Assembly (NCBI RefSeq): GCF_030272615.1 | Contig: NC_081408.1 | Span: 341,397,793 to 341,461,792 of the forward strand | DNA: 64,000 nucleotides | DNA from: Cryptomeria japonica | Taxonomy: Eukaryota; Streptophyta; Pinopsida; Cupressales; Cupressaceae | Direction of reading: 5' to 3' | Part shown: piece by piece, positions 31,358 through 44,239 of the stretch | How the letters are laid out: every line of letters begins with the position of its first letter | Numbering within the stretch: the first letter of the stretch is position 1 | Translations under genes and position numbers: made by a program | Notes under the pieces: generated by a model | Databases searched by the model: none | What the model saw: the letters and a program-made list of their open reading frames with translations, nothing else | Told to the model about the DNA's origin: nothing

Positions 31358-33537
31358 ATGTCACAATTCTATGTTGATTAGTTTGGCCGCCCTTCATTTT
31401 CTTCCACTTCACCCTATGTCAATGACGATGAGGGTATGGTTGATCAACCTGATGACACATATATCCAGGTCATCTCTCAATCCTATTATAATAAGTATGG
31501 TCATTCCTCATTTTCTTCCACTTCACCCTATGTCGATGATGATGAGGGTATGGTTGATTAACCCGATGAGACAAATCTCTAGGTCATGTTGAAATCTTAT
31601 CTCACTTCTTCATCCAGTTCTAATCTCACATCTTATCTAAATTCTTCATCCATTTCTAATCTCCCATCTCATCTCATGTTTCCATCCAATTCTAATGTTC
31701 CATCCTATCTCAATTCTCCATCTTTCATCTAATCCTAATCCGCCATGATTTGTCATGCAAGCTATGACTGGGGGCATGAATTACACAATGCCATCATCAT
31801 CTGTTCCCCCACCCATCCATTTAGTGCCATGAGTTGCTAGTTCCCTACAACATCAACCTCAAATAGCATCACACCCTATAGTTTCACAACCATGATTTAA
31901 TTATCTATAGGCACCACCTTCATCCATTGTTGTGATGAACATTCATGAACAATCATGTGGCACTAGTCACAATCCTTCATCTCACCTCAATCCTCCATCA
32001 TCCACTTCCTTTTATCTCAATCCACCATCCACCACATCTTGTCTCAATCCACTAGCTTCTCTTCCAACTCCCACATCTAACATTCCTTTCCCACTTCCTA
32101 ACTCCATTGAAAACCTTTCATCCATTAAGATCGTCCACCCACAATCCCTATCACCTACTCCTACCATCATTCACACTCAATCTAAAGAATCTCTCATCTT
32201 TCTATCTACTCCATCTCTCCTAGTTGAGGAACCTCTCGTCCTTCATCTAATCTATCTCTCCCAGTTGAGGAACCTCTCATCCTTCCATCCACTCCATCTC
32301 TTGTAGTTGAAGATCCTCTCGTCCTTCCATCTCTCCTAGTTGAGGAACTCCCCATCCTTTCATCTACTCCATCTCTCCCAATTGAGAAACTTCCCATCCT
32401 TTCATCTACTCTATCTATCCCAGTTGATGAATCTCCCATCCTTCCATCCACTTAATCTACCCAAGTCACTAATTCTCTCTTCCTCTCATCCATTTCATCT
32501 AAAGAGTCTACCTACTTACTGGTCATCACACCATCCATACCAATCCCCTCATGCCAAGATCTTGTTCCAGAGAATGTTCAAAGCATTATTGATCCAAGTC
32601 AAGATCCTACCATTCCATCTCCTCCATCTCAAGATCCCTTATCATCCCCTCCTCCAAGTCAAGATCCTACCATTCCCTCTCCTCCATCTCAACATCTCCT
32701 ATCATCCCCTATTCCAAGTTAAGATTCTCCATTTCCTCCTATCCAAACCATCCCACCACCATCAGTTTATCCCCTTGGTTCACTTACAATCATCCATGGC
32801 AGTTCATTCATAGTAGAAGAACATCTCATATGAACCACCCATTCTCCTCCATTTGATAAAGGACTCACATCTTGTTACCCAGAGAGCAAGTATCCTACTT
32901 TAAATAAAATGCTCAAAACAATAAAATATCAAGGAAAACACTTAGGCATACATGAGCAAGGTAGTTTGGAGCCCATCCATGTCAAAACACATCCAGGATC
33001 TTATGGTCTTGGTTACATATCCCAAGGCACTTCAAATCAAAATGTTGGTACAACTATTGCAAAATCCAAGTATTCTTCCAAACACCCCATTACATCTCCT
33101 CATCGTTCCTCCAAATCATTTATCGCCATCCCTCCTCCTCCATCATATAAAGCTAAAACAACCATTCATCTCCCTCCTTCATCCTCTAAATCCATTTTGG
33201 GTCCCTATATCCCAAAATCTACCTTCATATATCCCCCACATGCTAAATCCATTTTGGGCTCTTATATCCGAAAATCCCATCGTCCATCTTTTCGTAGTCC
33301 CTCCATAAACAAATCCACTATCTCCATCACCCATCATAAACATCCTATTCCTTTCATTCCTAGTCAGGATCAACAAAGGCACATGTCCTCACATTCAATC
33401 CAACATACATCATCCATCACTTCATCCATATTTCCTCCATCTCCTACACCTATGCATACTCCTTCCAATTATATTAGCAGTAGTTTGGATGCCACATTAC
33501 AAATGCATAAAGCGAAAAAATGCAAAACAATATAAAG
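31358..33537 (+). pseudogene. TatD gag-like ORF with Ser/Pro repeats and G-patch-like segment
   Basis: The start is ATG 31358 (MSQFYVD). An exact-frame duplication of 114 bp (38 codons; SFSSTSPYV.DDEGMVD at 31395 and 31509) follows. A long Ser/Pro/Leu-rich part contains a 15-16-residue repeat (STPSLLVEEPLVLP and variants, about six copies, 32205-32450) and a PSQDPTIPSPPSQDP repeat (32595-32730). At 32909-33030 the sequence MLKTIKYQGKHLGIHEQG and EPI..PGSYGLGY resembles the G-patch that follows the protease in Tat/Ogre-type plant elements. A Ser/His/Pro-rich tail ends at TAA 33535. Stops and frame changes are frequent in 31560-32000. No intact protease or RT is found. Confidence 0.55.
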
Positions 33538-33588
33538 ATGACCATGTCCACTCAACAAGACATGTTCCAACTATTGAGTTATTGAGAT

Positions 33589-34854
33589 TGTTGGGAGATT
33601 ATTGTAGTCTGTTGGACTTGGATATTTTGTTTTAATTGATGTCAACATATTCCTGTGAGTTTTTTGTGGTGAGCTTGTGAAGATTTTTTGATCCGGTTTG
33701 TTGTTCTTTGGTTATCGGTTCCTGGTGTTTCTTGTTGGTGTTCTTGTCGGTATTCCCTCTAGTATATTCCAGTATGATCAGATCTTGAGCCGAGGCTTTG
33801 GAATGTTATTTGGGATGATCTTGTGTATCTTCATTTCAGATGGTTCACGACTTGGTGACCCACAAGTTGTCTTTCATTGTGATAGTTGTTGTTTGGTTGT
33901 GTTCTTGAGCTTTGAGATGTCGAACGATGAAGATTTGATTTGAGGTGTTGGTGCAACTGTTCTGGGTGATTGTAATGTGTTTTATAGTGTCTCCTAATTG
34001 TGTCCTATTTATTTTGGTGATCCACACTGATCATTGTGCAAGCTTTGGTGATTTCTATCAACCAATAATGATTTGTGTGTTATGCGGTATTTCTTGTGGT
34101 GTAACATATTGCGGTTGATCTTGGCATGATTTTCGGTGGATGTGATTGTTTGGAGATTTGAATTAGGTCCATTCTATTTAATGTAAGTCATAATATTGGT
34201 TTGGTAGTTGATCTTTGTAAAATGTAATGTAATTTTTTTATTTATGAGTTGATGGTTGATGGTTTAGCCGACCTTGCTATCAAGGTTGATGATTTATATA
34301 TATAGGTGATATACTTATGTAATTTAGTAGTTGATGTGATGTCTACATTATCAGAGAGAGTTATATGTGTGAATAAGAGATATATCATTCGGTGAAGTTT
34401 TGTGGTGAGATTGGTGTTGCATAGTAGACAACTGTGCTTAATCGGAACTGTTATCAGAAATATGTAGATGCTATTATTGCAGTTCATTTCTTCCAGATTG
34501 TAGTTTGATTTATTTAGTAAGTCAGTGAGACTTTCTGAGGGTTGGAGCCTTCCAAGAATATATCTTTTTGGAAATGAGCATTGATAGTGTTCCTAAATGC
34601 ATGCACATTCCCCATTGTAATATTTTCACAAACTATTGTAGAGTATCATCTTATTGTGGGTAGGTTCCCACCGTGGTTTATCCCTTGACCAGGTTTTCCA
34701 CATCAAAAATCTTGGTGCTGTGTGTTGTTTTGTTGAATTTCTTATCTTTCAGTTGCTACAGTTTGTTAGTTTATGCTTTGGTATTTGATTATCTATTCTG
34801 GTGAAGACTGATTCACCCTCCCCTCTCAGTCTTCATTCTTGATTGCTGATAACA
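33589..34854 (+). repeat. CopC 5' LTR
   Basis: It starts TGTTGGGAGATT and ends GCTGATAACA (1,266 bp). It carries the GTGGGTAGGTTCCCACCGTG block typical of the copia LTRs here and TTCACCCTCCCCTCTCAGTC near the end. TATA-like TTTATATATATAGG at about 34292. Confidence 0.85.
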
Positions 34855-34856
34855 AT

Positions 34857-34868
34857 TGGTATTAGAGC
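34857..34868 (+). promoter_or_regulatory. CopC primer binding site
   Basis: TGGTATTAGAGC, one base off the iMet-type site, lies two bases after the LTR. Confidence 0.85.
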
Positions 34869-34910
34869 TAGATCCTCTAGTAAAATCTTAATCACTTGGG
34901 GCGATTCGGG

Positions 34911-37140
34911 ATGGCAGCTCAAGGTATTATTTTCAAGAATGACAGTTCAAGGTTTGATGGAAGAAACTATATTGTGTGGAAGAACCGGATGAAGGTGCAC
35001 TTGAAATGTTTTTGAGAAGATTACTAAGAATGTCTATGTTGTTCCTCAGAATGGACCATCTACTCCTGATGAAGTTAAGGAAGCTGAATATAATATTAGA
35101 GCAAAGGAAGCATTACTCAATGCTCTGACTGATTCTAAAATGATAAATGTAATGGAACTTTAGACTACACATGAGATCTAGGTGAAGCTTGACATCATGT
35201 ATGAAGGTGATATTCAAGTGAAAGTGGCCAAGTTGCAGAGCTTAAGAGGATAGTATGAGATATTGAAATTGGGAGATGATGAGAACATACATTCATACAT
35301 GGATAAGGTAAATGAGCTTGTCCTTGGTATCATATGTGCCGGTGGAAAGATTGAGGAAGATGAGATTGTAGCTAAGGTGTTGAGATCTTTTCCTCCTTAC
35401 AAACATAAGGTTGTTGCTATAGATGAAATCTGGAGTGTAACTACAATAACAAGAGATATGTTGGCTGGAAAACTTGCTACATTTGAGTTGAGAAAATTTG
35501 GAGAATCACATGGAAAGTCTGAGACAACATTTAAAGCATTAGCATCTATCTCCGGTAAGAAGAAGTATGATCCCGATGAGTGCAGTATATCTAGGTATGA
35601 AAGAGAAATAAGAGAGATTGCAAAGCAAGAGAGAGCTTGATAAGCTTGAAACATTGATTGCCCGAAGATTGCCTAAAGGTGTTAGTAAGTGTGATGGAAA
35701 GTTTCCTATGAAATATTTTACTTGTATTAAGATAGGACAATTTTTTTCTAGATGTCCAGAGAGAATGGACGAGTATGACAAATATGACAAGTCTGATAAG
35801 TATGATAGGAACATGATATATATGAGAAGAATGAGTGTAATGAGAAGTTTAGGAACCATAAGAACTATTATTATACTGCAGATGAAGGTGTTACAGATGA
35901 AGAATTAGAAGGAGATCAATTTGTGTTTATTGCCATTAAGGAAGATGGACCCGTGTCGATTGATTCCACTAGCTGTTCTATTAAAGAAAAATCTTTGGCT
36001 GTTAAAGTTGAAGAATAGAATGTATGGGTGATTGACAAAAATTGTTCACATCATATGATTGGTGATAAAAGAAAATTTGTAAGTATGGAAAAGTATGATG
36101 GTGGAATAGTCAGATTTGGAGATGACAAAGCCTGTGTAATCCGTGGGAGAGGTTCTATTTCTTTTGATGGTAAGAATAACACTAATGATGTCTTGTATGC
36201 TGAAGGTTTAAAGCATAATATTTTGAGTGTGAACAGATGGTTGAAAAGGGTTATGATTTGCAATTCAAGGATGGTAAATGCAAAATATGCCTCCGGTATA
36301 GAGATTGCATCTGGGACTAAGACTAAAGGTAATATTTTTTATTTGAATTATAGTGAGAGAAGTTGTTTGATTGCTAAGATAGATGAGAGTTGTTTATAGC
36401 ATAGAAGAACATGTCATGTAAACTTTGATTCACTAATCAAGATTAGTTCTACACATGTTGTTAGGGATCTGCCTAAGATTGTTAAACCCGTTAATCTAGT
36501 ATGTAAGGAGTGCCAGTTGGGTAAGAAAATAAGAATTTCTTTCAAGAACAAACGATATATATCAGATGGATTGTTGGATCTTGTGCATACTGACCTATGT
36601 GGACCTACAAATGTTAAAAGTGTGCAGGGAGATATATACTTTATGCTGCTAATTGATGATTATTCCAAGATGATGTGGGTTGTCTTCTTGAAGGAGAAAT
36701 CAAAAGTAGTTGAGAAATTCAAGATATTCAAAGCTAAAGTTGAAATAGAGTTTGGATTGAAGTTGAAGTGTCTGAGATCTGATAGAGGTGGATAATTATA
36801 TTCCGGTGAGTTCAATTCCTTTTGTGAGATGCATGAAATCAGAAGACAAATTTATGCTCCTAGAACCCCACAATAGAATGGAGTTGTTGACAAGAAGAAC
36901 CGTACTATTGTGGATGCTGCAAGGACTATGTTGATTGAAGGAAATGTTCCAAACATCTACTCAAGAGAAGCCATTAGCACTGTAGTCTACACATTTAATA
37001 GAGTTCATATCAAAGGTGATACTGGTAAGACCCCTTATGAGCTTTGCTTTGGTCATGTTCCTACTGTGAAATATTTTGAAGTTTTTGGTAGCAAATGTTA
37101 TATCAAGAGAGATGAGTGTAGGCATCTAAAAATGGTCAAC
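34911..37140 (+). pseudogene. CopC gag-protease-integrase, truncated
   Basis: ATG 34911 (MAAQGIIFKND) opens a UBN2-type gag (RFDGRNYIVWKNRMK) with a frameshift near 35010 and stops at about 35161-35252. The gag continues at 35263-35640 and, shifted, at 35618-35908. Its zinc knuckle (YFTCIKIGQFFSRC) has lost the first Cys and the His. The protease at about 36028 reads VIDKNCSHHM, so the catalytic DSG is DKN. The GAG-pre-integrase region has CHVNF and CKECQLGKK. The integrase core has VHTDLCGP, DDYSKMMW, LRSDRGG and QNGVVDKKNRT-like sequence, in which the catalytic Glu is Asp and the Gln is a stop. It ends after FGSKCYIKRDE; RT is absent. Confidence 0.88.
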
Positions 37141-37187
37141 GCTTGCGGTGTCATACTTTAACATATCTGTGTGACCTTATTTTAGGG

Positions 37188-38251
37188 TGTTGGTATTTCG
37201 GTTATGTTGATATGGTTTTGTCATTGATGTCAACACCTTTAACACTTATCAACTCTAGCACTTTGGAGGATTGGCAATGTTCACCGACAAGCAAGTGACT
37301 TTATGCAGAGTCACCGGTATTTGGTTCACCGGAAGGATATATTGTTCACCGACACTTGGAATGACATGGAAAACATCTAGTTATGTCGAAGACATCGTTT
37401 GGACACTTTGTCTTCGATATTTGTTCATTGGATTATTCATGTTTGCATTTTTGTTGTTACCAGCAAATAGGTCCAGAATAAGCACCGATAGGCTTATCTA
37501 TTCCAGATCAGCACGACACGCTTTGGAGATGATTTTGTTGTTTTTGTAAATGCATTAAGCCGACATGTTGAATCGGATATTGCATTGGTTATTGATTTAC
37601 TTGTAATTATTTTATTGTAATATCTTTTAGAGCCGACCTACTAAAATTGGTCTTAGGTTATGGTATATATGTAAGATCTTATTTGTAAGATTGATATGTG
37701 ATCAGGATAAGGAATTGTAAGAAGGTATATGCGAGAATAAGCATAGCTATACATGCAAACATCATTTGAAGGTGAAGCAAGTTTTTGTAAAGGCAATCAG
37801 AACTACACCAGTACTGAATCTAGCATATGAAGATGCTATTTTGAGCAGTATATCATTATTGGATTTAACCATCCAATTGTAGTCAGTGTGACTCCTATTT
37901 GTGTTTGAGCAGTGAGCTCTAGGCGCTTGGCCTTTCTGCATGTGCAAACCCCATTTGTATACACATACTATCTGCAGTAGTATCATCTGATTGTGGGTAA
38001 GGTTTCCCACCGTGGTTCTTCCCCTTACAGGGTTTCCACATACAAATATTGGTGTTATGTGTTGTGGATGTTATCATCTTTCTATTTCATGCATTAATCT
38101 TTACCAATACTAAAATTAACTGATAAATTGTCTACCAGTATAAAGTTTGGTTTACCGGTATTAAGCATTAAGGTTGGTTAAGTTGTTTTTGGTTTGAATT
38201 TATTTGACAACTGATTCCCCCTCCCCTCTCAGTTGTCTTCGGGACCTAACA
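37188..38251 (+). mobile_element. Solo copia LTR with exact TAGGG target duplication
   Basis: A 1,064-bp LTR starting TGTTGGTATTTCGG and ending GGACCTAACA is flanked by TAGGG (37183-37187 and 38252-38256). No primer site or coding region is attached. It contains AAGCCGACATGTTG (as in CopA), TATA-like GGTATATATG (37662), GGTTTCCCACCGTGG and the TTCCCCCTCCCCTCTCAGTT end. It is a left-over of LTR-LTR recombination of a copia element related to CopA. Confidence 0.93.
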
Positions 38252-38256
38252 TAGGG

Positions 38257-38855
38257 TTTTCACATCCTATTAACATTTCTTCAATGTCTCACACTTGATC
38301 TTTATTATTTGTCGACATTTTGTCATTCTTCTATGTTTCTTGCATTTGTCACACTTTTAATTAGGTCTTGTCAACATTATCATTATCAATTGAGGTCTTT
38401 GATCATTATCAATATTATCATGTCAATTGGACATCGTCAACCCTTCTTAATGTCAAATTAGGGTTTATCTTGATCAATCATCAATTTATCAATCTCTTAT
38501 CAATTTGTGACCGATTTATCATTGGTCTTTGGTCATTCGACCTTCATCAAGTCAAACTTTTATCAAATTTGAATGAGTAATGTAGTTTTCCCATTAACTG
38601 AACAACACTAGTAAAGAGGGAAAAGAGAGGAATCGCAAATTAATTTGCATATCCATTTTGGCTGAAATGTCCAGCATATATATTCTGTTGTAGTATGCAA
38701 ATTTAGAAAGATTTGTGTGAAGCAATGTTATGAATAAATTTGAAATAAGGATACGTGCTTGAAGTGTTTCATTCTTTTATCCAAGGTTGTATAATCATTT
38801 GTGGGAGTAAGAAGAAATGTCTAGTGAAGTTTTTTAGTCGGGTGCATTTCCACAT
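38257..38855 (+). other. AT-rich leader upstream of the gypsy gag
   Basis: Non-coding, rich in ATCATCAATTTATCAATC-like short repeats (38360-38530). It probably is the 5' part of the gypsy element whose gag follows, with its LTR not recognisable. Confidence 0.4.
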
Positions 38856-41074
38856 ATGACCATGTCCAGTAAACCAGAAGAACCAAGTAGTAGGAAAGGT
38901 TTTAGTATGAAGTATTATGCTGCCCTAAATTTCAAAGATGTTCCGGGTTACCCAAATCCCATACCCATAGAAATTAGAAAGTATTTGCCAATATTCAGTG
39001 GGAAGAAATTAGAATTAGCATTTCAACATTTGAAGAGATTTTCAGATTTGATGGAAGAGTTTGAAATTTGTCAAGAAGATGTGTGCATGAAGTTATTTGT
39101 TCAATCACTGAAAGAGGATGCAAGGGATTGGTTTTCTTTTTTTCCAATAGATTATATTTCCTCATGGGAGGAATTGATTTCAGATTTCATAGACCAATTT
39201 TGATAAAAAAGTGAGTGATTGTGATTTACTGAAAGAGTTCACATACATACAAATCAGGGAAGATGAATTGGTACCAACATTTAATATCAGGTTTTCACAA
39301 ACATTGTCTAAAATTTCTAGAAAGTACAAGTTTGATGATAAAGTATGTCTGGATATTTATATGAGTTCTTTTGGTAAGAAGATGGGTTTCCTATTGAGAA
39401 ATAAAGAACCCAAAACTTTGTATGAAGCTTTTAACACAACTAGGGACATTGAAAATAACTTGAAATTTGGGATCTCAAAGAGATTTGTGTCTGCTAGGGT
39501 TTCTTGTCAAAGTACCTTCAATGGTGAAATACCATGTGAAGCTGAACAAATCATTCCTTGTCAAGGTGCATCAAGCTTTGCAGTTCCAAATGGTTTTGCT
39601 GATGCATGTGATTCAAATTTAGATGAGAGTCAAGAATCTTTGTTGTCAATGTTGGTTGTCTCTCACAGTAATGATGAAATGTTCAGTGGGAAATGTTGTG
39701 ATAATTTTGATACAAAGATATATATATAAAGGATATGTACCATTTGATTTGTATGCTGGTTATGCTGATTATGTGACTGGAAATTTTCAAGTAAATCATG
39801 CATCTCCCAATGATAATGATAATGAAATTAATGAGGATGATGACCATCGATCTTTACATGTTGCTGATGTATTTGATGTTGCAATACCAAATATTGAGGG
39901 CTCACCAAATGTTATTGATTATGCAAGTAAAGATGTGCAATATGATGTAAATCAGATTTTGTTTAAGTTTGATAAAGCTGAAAATGAAATTGCGGATGAT
40001 GCTGATAGTGTTTTTAATGCAAGTATACCCAGTGAAGAATGTGTTTCAAAATGGAATGGTGCTGCTGATTATGAGGATACTAAGTTTGATTCTCAGCACC
40101 TTGAAGGTATACAAATGAACAATGAAGAGAAATTTCAGAATGAGAGTGGTCTTGGCACAAGTTATTCTTTCTTTTGATCAGCAAATGAATGCCAGTTATG
40201 CAGCTGATGATGGTTATGAGAATTCTTATTATTCATCTTGTGAAGATGATATAAGAGGAGACAAAGTTATATACTTCAGTTATGAATCTGAAAAATGAAA
40301 GTGTTTTTGAAGATAAAAATATATGTGACAATGTGGATAATGTTTTATTTTCAGATTTAAATGAACCCATATTTGAATGCTTTCAGAATTTGAAGTACCA
40401 TGAAGAGAATGTGAATATTGATAGTATGCTTGAATTGGATATGGAGTTCTTTTCCTTTGATATTAATGTCCATGGTGCTGATTTGATTATGGAAAATGTT
40501 GAAGTTTCCCCTCGTGTTGAACAAGTTTTAATGTTGATGAAGTTCTGAACAACAGTAGCATGTGTTGCAAAATTTTACTTCATGATGAAGATAAGAGGCA
40601 TGGGTTGTGTGATGATTACTTCAAACCAAAAATGGAAGTTTTTCAGGTGGATATAAGTTTGAATAAGAAAGATTTAGATGAGGATTTTCTTTAGCCAGAG
40701 GTATGCATTCTTTTCCATGAATGGGATATTGAGAATGCAGAGGTTTTGAGCTTGATAAACAAGGATAGTATGGAGTGTGATCAGCATAGCGAAGTATCAC
40801 ATCCGAATTGTAACATTTATGTTCCTTGTTTGCATCAATTGGTTAGTAATGTCCCTCATCCTATGAATTTAAATGATAACAAGGTAAGTGCTGATAAGAA
40901 CTATAGTGTTGAGAATGAATGTTTTATTTTTGAAGTTCAACATGATGATGCCTTTGCAAATGATAGAATTGATTGGGATAGTGAAATGTATGGTAGCTTG
41001 TGGGAAAGACTCTGTTGTGATTTGTCTCATGATTGTACTTTTGAAATAGTGTGTGATTACAAAGTTCAAAATTA
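38856..41074 (+). pseudogene. Ty3/gypsy gag with long acidic C-terminal extension
   Basis: From ATG 38856. The retrotransposon gag (capsid) domain spans about 38930-39480: FSGKKLELAFQHLKRFSDLM, MKLFVQSLKEDARDWF, SWEELISDFIDQF, then, after a one-base frameshift at about 39203, LLKEFTYIQIREDELV and DKVCLDIYMSSFGKKMGFLL. After a second shift near 39725 an acidic Asp/Glu/Asn-rich region follows (39740-41074, in at least three frames, with stops). No zinc knuckle, protease or pol is seen. GypE2 has the same plan (gag domain plus acidic tail), so the acidic tail is probably a real feature of this gypsy group. Confidence 0.8.
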
Positions 41075-42959
41075 GGCAAAAGGTATGCACACCAACTATT
41101 GTGGAAATGAGATGAAAGAGGTTGATTATAAGGAGTATGCTCAGTTGTTATTGAAAAGTGCCTTTGTTTGGATCATGGTGTCAGGTGATGATAATTGGAT
41201 TTTTGATAGAGGTAAATGCTGAGGAAAGTGGGGCAGCCTATAATCAGTTGTAAGTATGTTTGTATATTTTGTATAGTCGCTTTGCTTCAGTTGTGTGGTT
41301 TTTAATAAGGTGCCCTGCTGTTTGGGTAGAACAAGGATGCCCTGTTTTTTAGAAGAGAAGAGAAATGATCCGTTTTTGGGTGGTCTGCTTAACCATAGAT
41401 ATCTAGATTCTTGTGTTGATCTTGCAATCAACCATCCCCAGTTAGAGCCACTATTGAGACTCATTAAAATTGAGTCAAGTTTTGAGCCCCATTTCAAAAT
41501 TTTGATATTGCATTTTCAAAAAGGCACCTAATCTCATTCAGGTGACCTAGTTAGAGAGAGGGTAAAATGGAGCTAGTTATTTTTCAAGGGGTAAGGCTTG
41601 GGAACTGTGTCCTACACCTTTCATTTGGCCTATGCAGTGATGTGAAACTTTTAGATTTCAGTTTGGATCAATTTATCCGGTACCCATTTTGAGGGGTGAA
41701 CTAAAAGTGCATTCTAGGCACAAATGCAGATTTTATTGAGTAGCCTACTTTGGGTGTTTATATCTTTTGCCCTGTTGATTTTCATGAATAATTTCAAAAT
41801 GGATTCAATTCTATGTATAAATATGAGTTAGCTTGCAAAATTTCAAGTCCTTTTGAATCTATTTGCTCAGTTTTCAAAGCTCAATCCGTTTGGAGTTGGT
41901 GTGGTTTGACAAGTCCATGTTTCAGCTGCTAGTCGGAGCCCTGTTTTGCATAAGTGTAAAAGTTGCCTCAGTGAGTGTCATGTTAGAATATTTTTTCCAG
42001 GCTATTACTGGTATAAATGACAAGCTATGTTTCAAGTTTCAAGCCTCTGCCAATCCGTTTGATCGGTTTTCAAAAGGGTTTCTTGAGTCATCTTTTTCAG
42101 TGATCCGTACTTTCATTGCCGTATCAGTTAAAGTTGCTATTTTCATGAGCGCGCCATTTGCATCCAATCAGACTTTTGGTCAAACTAAGAATTCTAAGTT
42201 TTGATATGTACTTCAAGGTAGCTATGTCTCATATTTGAGGGTCTACAGAGATCATTTAATATTTTTAAGAAAGGCATCATGAGTTGCCTGAGCATTGACT
42301 TCATCAGGTCCATAGTGCCGACAAAGCCAGTTGGTCCTTTTTGACGATTAAAATCTCTTCACTTGGGATTCATCTTGAAAAACTGTTTGGTAGAGTTCAT
42401 TCTTGTATATAAGAGTACACGCCTGTTAGATGGCGAGGTCCACAAAGGTGTTATGACCGGTTTGAAAATTACGTCTTTGCGATTAAATGCGAAAATGTGG
42501 CACAGGTGCCTGAAAGTTGCAAAACTCAGTTTGGTGATCCGAAAATGATGCCAATCATTTCCAGAGGTATGTTTAAAGTTCTTGAGGTATTTCAGAGGTC
42601 AGTTGCATGAAATTTTTTTTTTTTTTAGTCGGACCCACTTTAGGGCTTGACTTGGCTCATGCCCGCGCATTAAATTTTATGGTGAAATGTTCTTTTTTCA
42701 TGATGAGGCATATCAATACTGGCTCGATTGTAATTTGTCAGTTGCACAGTGAGAAAGCCAAAGAATCTTAAGCAGATTGCAAATTGTTAATGCATAAACT
42801 CCCCCATTTTGGCATTGAGAAAGCATTAAAAGTCTGAAACCAAATGCATTGGTATGGAGAAAGCCATTAAGCTCCCAATATTGAGTGTGGTTAAAGTTTT
42901 TAAAAATTCTACATGCAAATACATCTGATATATGTAATGTTTAATTACAATACCTTTTC

Positions 42960-43860
42960 TAGACCCTCCCTGCTGTGTGTGAAGTGCGTGGCATGGGTAA
43001 AGCCTGTTAACTTTCAAAACAAGTGGAATGGCATTGAAGGCCATGAGAAGGCTCCAGCAAATGCAAAGTGTAGAAGTAAAAAATAGTTAATCCTCTCCTC
43101 TTGCATGGGCCTGTTGAAAAGCATAGTAACTCCAGCAAAAGTGTTGCCAAGTCAAAATGCCAGTGTCCTCCTCGCGTAGTGGCTGTTGGGAAGCCATGTT
43201 TAAAAATGAAGTAAATGCATTGGAAAGTATAAAGCAATTCCCCTCTCTCCACGTGGAAAACAATTGTAAATGCCTCCCTGAAACTCCTTCTGTGTGGGCA
43301 TGTTTGAAGCTATAGATAAATTAAAGTAGGCAACTTTCAAAACTTAGCAAGTTCCTTTCCCTGCGTGGAGTTTTGGAGGGCAACGATGAAACACTAAGCA
43401 AATGTTCAGCAACAAATGCATCAAACTTTGCCTTCACCATCCTCCCTGCCATGGTGTCGAAAGGGGGTTTTAGTTTTTTTTTAAAGCAAGTGTATCAACA
43501 GGAGTAATTCTCCTCCCACGTGAAGTTTGTGAAGTAGTTAAAATAGATGCAAACACTAGTTCCCCCCCCTGCGTGGATGGTGGAGGAGAAGGAATGTGAA
43601 AACCTTTAAAGTGTTTAAAACATAGAGCAAAGGAGAATGGCAGGTGTGAAGTTCTGCGTGGGGTTGTCTCAGCAAATACATCCCTGTGCGTAGTGGGAGA
43701 GTGGGTAAGTTTAAAACCAAATGCAGATTTGGCAAAGGTAGACTAGACTTATTCCTCCCTCCCTGTGTGTGGCATTTGGGGAGTGCAATATCAACCCCAA
43801 CCAAATACAAAATGGCAATTGCAGCCTCCTTTGCGTGCTTCTTCCTCTGCCCAGAATGGT
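42960..43860. repeat. Tandem array of diverged ~75-bp units with CCTCCCTGCGTGG core
   Basis: About a dozen cores (CTCCCTGCGTGGAGTTTTGG and variants) lie near 42965, 43096, 43167, 43242, 43275, 43358, 43440, 43510, 43562, 43650, 43680, 43752 and 43829. Most are followed by AAGCAAATGCA-like sequence. Two copies contain CACGTG (43251) or CCACGTGA (43516). Confidence 0.7.
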
Positions 43861-44239
43861 GAGGGACAAGGTTAAAACAAGTTCAAAACCAAATGAAAGG
43901 TGAAAAGGCATTGAAAGCTTCATGAAAAATGGTAAGGCACCATTAAAAGCTTAGAAAATTCCTTCAAAATTTGCAGTGCCAGCCAAAAGGCAATATCCCA
44001 CATTGGCTGGGGAATGTAACTTTTTGTATTTAAATACAAAGCTTCACAGTACTATAGTGTCGAAAGCTTGAGGCTTTTGATGAATTATGTCAGTTGGGTG
44101 CCCAAGTGGACCTCATACGCATGGGTGCATTTCTCGAGGCGACTAAGGAGGCCGACAAGTGGTGACCCGGAGGACCCCATGCATGCACGAATCCCAAGGT
44201 AGGCGAGGTTTGCAGAGAAAGAGCAGATTAACCAGTGAG

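Larger units (their letters stand above)
33589..37140 (+). mobile_element. CopC: 3'-truncated Ty1/copia element inside TatD
   Basis: It has a 5' LTR, primer site, gag, protease and integrase in order. Copia similarity then stops at about 37110-37140, before RT, and no matching 3' LTR is found. GAGAT precedes the LTR, as at copia polypurine-LTR junctions. Confidence 0.85.
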
